This document shows, in pieces, positions 62,374 to 64,000 of a DNA stretch of 64,000 nt (position 1 is its first letter; each line of letters opens with the position of its first letter). A program made the translations under genes and the position numbers. The notes below the pieces were generated by a model. That model saw only the letters and a program-made list of their open reading frames with translations, did not search any database and was not told the origin of the DNA. This DNA comes from Kumtagia sp963829135. GTDB lineage: Bacteria; Pseudomonadota; Alphaproteobacteria; Rhizobiales; Rhizobiaceae. The stretch lies in contig CAWHHO010000008.1 of assembly GCA_963829135.1 (NCBI GenBank), positions 868,001 through 932,000 of the forward strand, read 5' to 3'.

Positions 62374-62757
62374 ATGATGGATCGAGGCGGAATGGAGGGT
62401 GGGGACGAAACCGCAATATTAATACCGCTATACGAAGTAAGACGTAAAAAGAACGAACTTCCCATCCGTTTCGAGCGTCGAGAACTGGACCAACTCCTCA
62501 AGCTTTACGGTCGAATGGTTGCCGCCAATGAATGGCGTGACTATGCCATAGACCATCTCAGCGACCGCGCAGTCTTTTCGGTCTACCGGCGCGCAAACGA
62601 TTTACCTTTGTTTCAGATCATCAAGGACCCTCATCTGGCACGCAAGCAGGGTATGTTTTCGGTCGTTGCCGCCTCTGGAGCCGTGCTGAAACGGGGTCAT
62701 GAATTGGCGCGTGTGTTGCTTGTGCTGGACAGCAAACTCAAGCTGGTGGGGGCTTAG
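62374..62757 (+). CDS. DUF2794 protein
   Basis: A 127-residue protein of a family restricted to Alphaproteobacteria, unknown function. Conserved segments: IRFERRELDQLLKLYGRMVAANEWRDYAIDHL and VFSVYRRANDLPLFQIIKDP (each given by its ends), followed by KRGHELARVLLVLD. ATG 62374 or 62377 is the likely start; a TTG two codons upstream is open. No signal peptide. It is monocistronic here. Confidence 0.85.
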   Translation: MMDRGGMEGGDETAILIPLYEVRRKKNELPIRFERRELDQLLKLYGRMVAANEWRDYAIDHLSDRAVFSVYRRANDLPLFQIIKDPHLARKQGMFSVVAASGAVLKRGHELARVLLVLDSKLKLVGA

Positions 62758-63198
62758 CTCAGCACCGATTTCCGACTGGTCCAGTTGCGCGTGCATCAAT
62801 GCGAGGCAGGCAAACCGGTCGGCTGGGCGTGAAGGCTGGTCCAAAACAACTGTGAACAACGTTGGTCCGCGGCCAATCGTTTTGAGACGGTCGGGCGTAG
62901 GGCGATGCGTTGCTCTGTTACGCTGAGGATCTGGCGCATTCCTGAGTTTGCGCTGAAGGCAACGGCGATTTCCGCGTGGCTGACTATGGTCACGCAATAA
63001 GTTTCCGGGACGATGCGGCAAGCGCCGGAGAGTGAAATGTGGCGCCCCAAGTTTATCGTCGAGCCGCGCGGTCGGATCGTGGCGGGATGCCAGTCGCAAT
63101 CTGCCTTTCAACAAATTTGATTTGCGCTGGCGTCCTGCGCCTGAAAAACACCTGCCGACCCGCCGTGGAGTCGGCGCTAACACCCGAGGAGAACCGCA
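62758..63198. other. 441-bp gap before thuA
   Basis: I see no gene, RNA gene or strong hairpin. A long minus-strand open frame spans this gap and both neighbouring genes but is a codon-bias shadow. A purine-rich GAGGAGA near the right end serves thuA. Confidence 0.5.
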
Positions 63199-63986
63199 TT
63201 GGCAATCAACACAATCGTGTGGGGCGAGAACATTCACGAGCAGACCAACGAGGTCGTGCGCGGTATCTATCCCAATGGCATGCACAACACGATCGCCGAT
63301 GCGTTGAATGTCGATCCGGCGATCAAGGCCACGACAGCGACATTGCAGGAGCCGGAGCACGGGCTGCCCGTGGAGCGGCTGGCCGAGGCGGATGTGCTGG
63401 TCTGGTGGGGCCACAAGGACCATGGCGCCGTTGCTGACGAGATCGTCGAGCGCGTTGCCAAACGGGTCTGGGAAGGCATGGGACTGCTCGTTCTGCATTC
63501 CGGCCATTATTCGAAGATCTTCAAGCGGCTGATGGGCACGCCGTGCGGGCTGAAATGGCGCGAGGCGGGCGAGCGCGAGCGACTGTGGGTGATCAACCCC
63601 CGCCATCCGATCGCCGCCGGGCTCGGCGAAAAGTTCGAGCTGGAGATACGAGGAGATGTATGGCGAGCAGTTTACCGTGCCTGAGCCGCTCGAAACCGTG
63701 TTCATCTCCTGGTTCCAGGGCGGCGAAGTATTCCGCTCGGGCATGACCTGGCGGCGCGGCGCCGGCAATATTTTCTACTTCCGTCCCGGCCACGAGACCT
63801 ATCCGACCTATCACGACGACACCGTTCAAACAGGTGCTGCGCAACGGGGTGAAGTGGGCTTACAACCCACAGGGCACCTACGCGAAAATCCACGATGCGC
63901 CGAATGTCGCGGTCGACAAGGCGCTGGAGCCGATGGTGGAACGCGGGCCGAAGCTGCACGCCCCCGGCGAGGAGGGCTACCGGTGA
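63199..63986 (+). pseudogene. thuA: ThuA-like protein, two frameshifts
   Basis: A protein of the ThuA/glutamine-amidotransferase-like fold linked to trehalose and related disaccharide use. It begins with TTG 63199, 8 bp after GAGGAGA. Motifs: INTIVWGENIHEQTNE, LVWWGHKDHG, GLLVLHSGHYSKIFKRLMGT. An extra A near 63646 and an extra A in an A run at 63828-63830 break the frame. With both removed, ISWFQGGEVFRSGMTW, NGVKWAYNP and the end APGEEGYR are in one frame, about 262 residues. Both look like artefacts. The next gene starts inside its stop. Confidence 0.85.
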
Positions 63987-64000
63987 GCATGCGCCTTCTC
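63983..64000 (+). CDS. Start of a probable ThuB-like oxidoreductase, cut by window edge
   Basis: GTG 63983 overlaps the thuA stop (GTGA) and reads V-S-M-R-L-L before the window ends. In rhizobia thuB, a Gfo/Idh-type dehydrogenase, follows thuA in this way. Only six codons are visible, so the call is from context. Confidence 0.4.

Noticed and set aside
62747..62763. GGGGGCTTAGCTCAGC resembling the 5' end of a tRNA-Ala
   Set aside because: It is the last codons of the DUF2794 gene, and no anticodon, T arm or acceptor end follows.
62602..63768. 388-residue minus-strand open frame over the gap before thuA
   Set aside because: It runs antisense to two real genes (DUF2794, thuA) and has low-complexity composition.
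1..64000. CRISPR array, prophage, integron, toxin-antitoxin or other defence system
   Set aside because: No direct-repeat array, phage, integrase or known defence gene was found; all genes fit metabolism, transport, regulation or housekeeping.

Overview
The window looks like chromosomal DNA of a Rhizobiales alphaproteobacterium close to Mesorhizobium/Phyllobacteriaceae. The evidence is high GC, the Agl alpha-glucoside system, an HPrK-EIIA(Man)-HPr cluster followed by ahcY, a DivL-like pseudo-kinase, a TsaE-AmgK fusion with MurU, AddAB, DUF982, DUF2794 and DUF6481 proteins, and many short rhizobial-type palindromic repeats. I saw no rRNA, tRNA, CRISPR array, transposase, integrase or phage gene.

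Layout. (1) 0.7-12.3 kb, minus strand: a sugar operon read right to left (binding protein, two permeases, ATPase, GH2 beta-mannosidase, TIM-barrel isomerase/epimerase, Gfo/Idh/MocA dehydrogenase, aldo/keto reductase, GH43 beta-xylosidase). A divergent LacI-type regulator (12.7 kb) and two copies of a 14-bp operator-like palindrome control its head. A LysR remnant converges on its tail. (2) 13.9-19.7 kb: 6-phosphogluconate dehydrogenase, divergent mntR/mntH, and a class III adenylate cyclase. (3) 19.7-27.7 kb: the alpha-glucoside operon aglEFGAK (minus) with divergent aglR and operator-like palindromes. (4) 27.7-30.7 kb: a DUF982 protein, a GntR regulator with two HTH segments, and a divergent UxaA-family sugar-acid dehydratase. 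(5) 30.7-34.5 kb: HPrK, EIIA and HPr embedded in a repeat-rich stretch, plus a conserved hypothetical gene interrupted by palindromic elements. (6) 34.5-48.3 kb, plus strand: ahcY, divL-like, tsaE-amgK, murU, addB, addA, trxA. (7) 48.6-57.5 kb: DUF900 lipoprotein, NarL-type two-component pair, HtrA-like pseudoprotease, EamA transporter, AGE-family epimerase, CysZ-like membrane protein, adenosine kinase, SMR exporter. (8) 57.5-64 kb: DUF6481 protein, LLM flavin enzyme, a second cyclase, a secreted four-Cys protein, a possible small RNA, DUF2794, thuA and the first codons of a probable thuB.

How the genes work together. Two CUT1-type ABC systems, each with its own glycosidase genes and LacI-type regulator, import and split oligosaccharides; sugar acids enter through UxaA. 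The incomplete PTS (HPrK, EIIA, HPr) and two adenylate cyclases are signalling modules. ahcY and adenosine kinase share the S-adenosylhomocysteine/adenosine route. tsaE-amgK and murU join tRNA modification and cell-wall recycling.

Data quality. Nine genes carry twelve single-base frameshifts, many in short runs of one base and always with intact sequence on both sides. They include normally important genes (divL, hprK). This pattern fits sequencing or assembly error better than gene decay. I list these genes as pseudogenes with corrected spans. No clearly new multi-gene system is visible; the most interesting items are the HtrA-like protein lacking its whole catalytic triad, the tandem-HTH GntR regulator with nested inverted repeats, the palindromic element read through inside a gene, the cyclase with a changed base-specifying residue, and the minus-strand small-RNA candidate.
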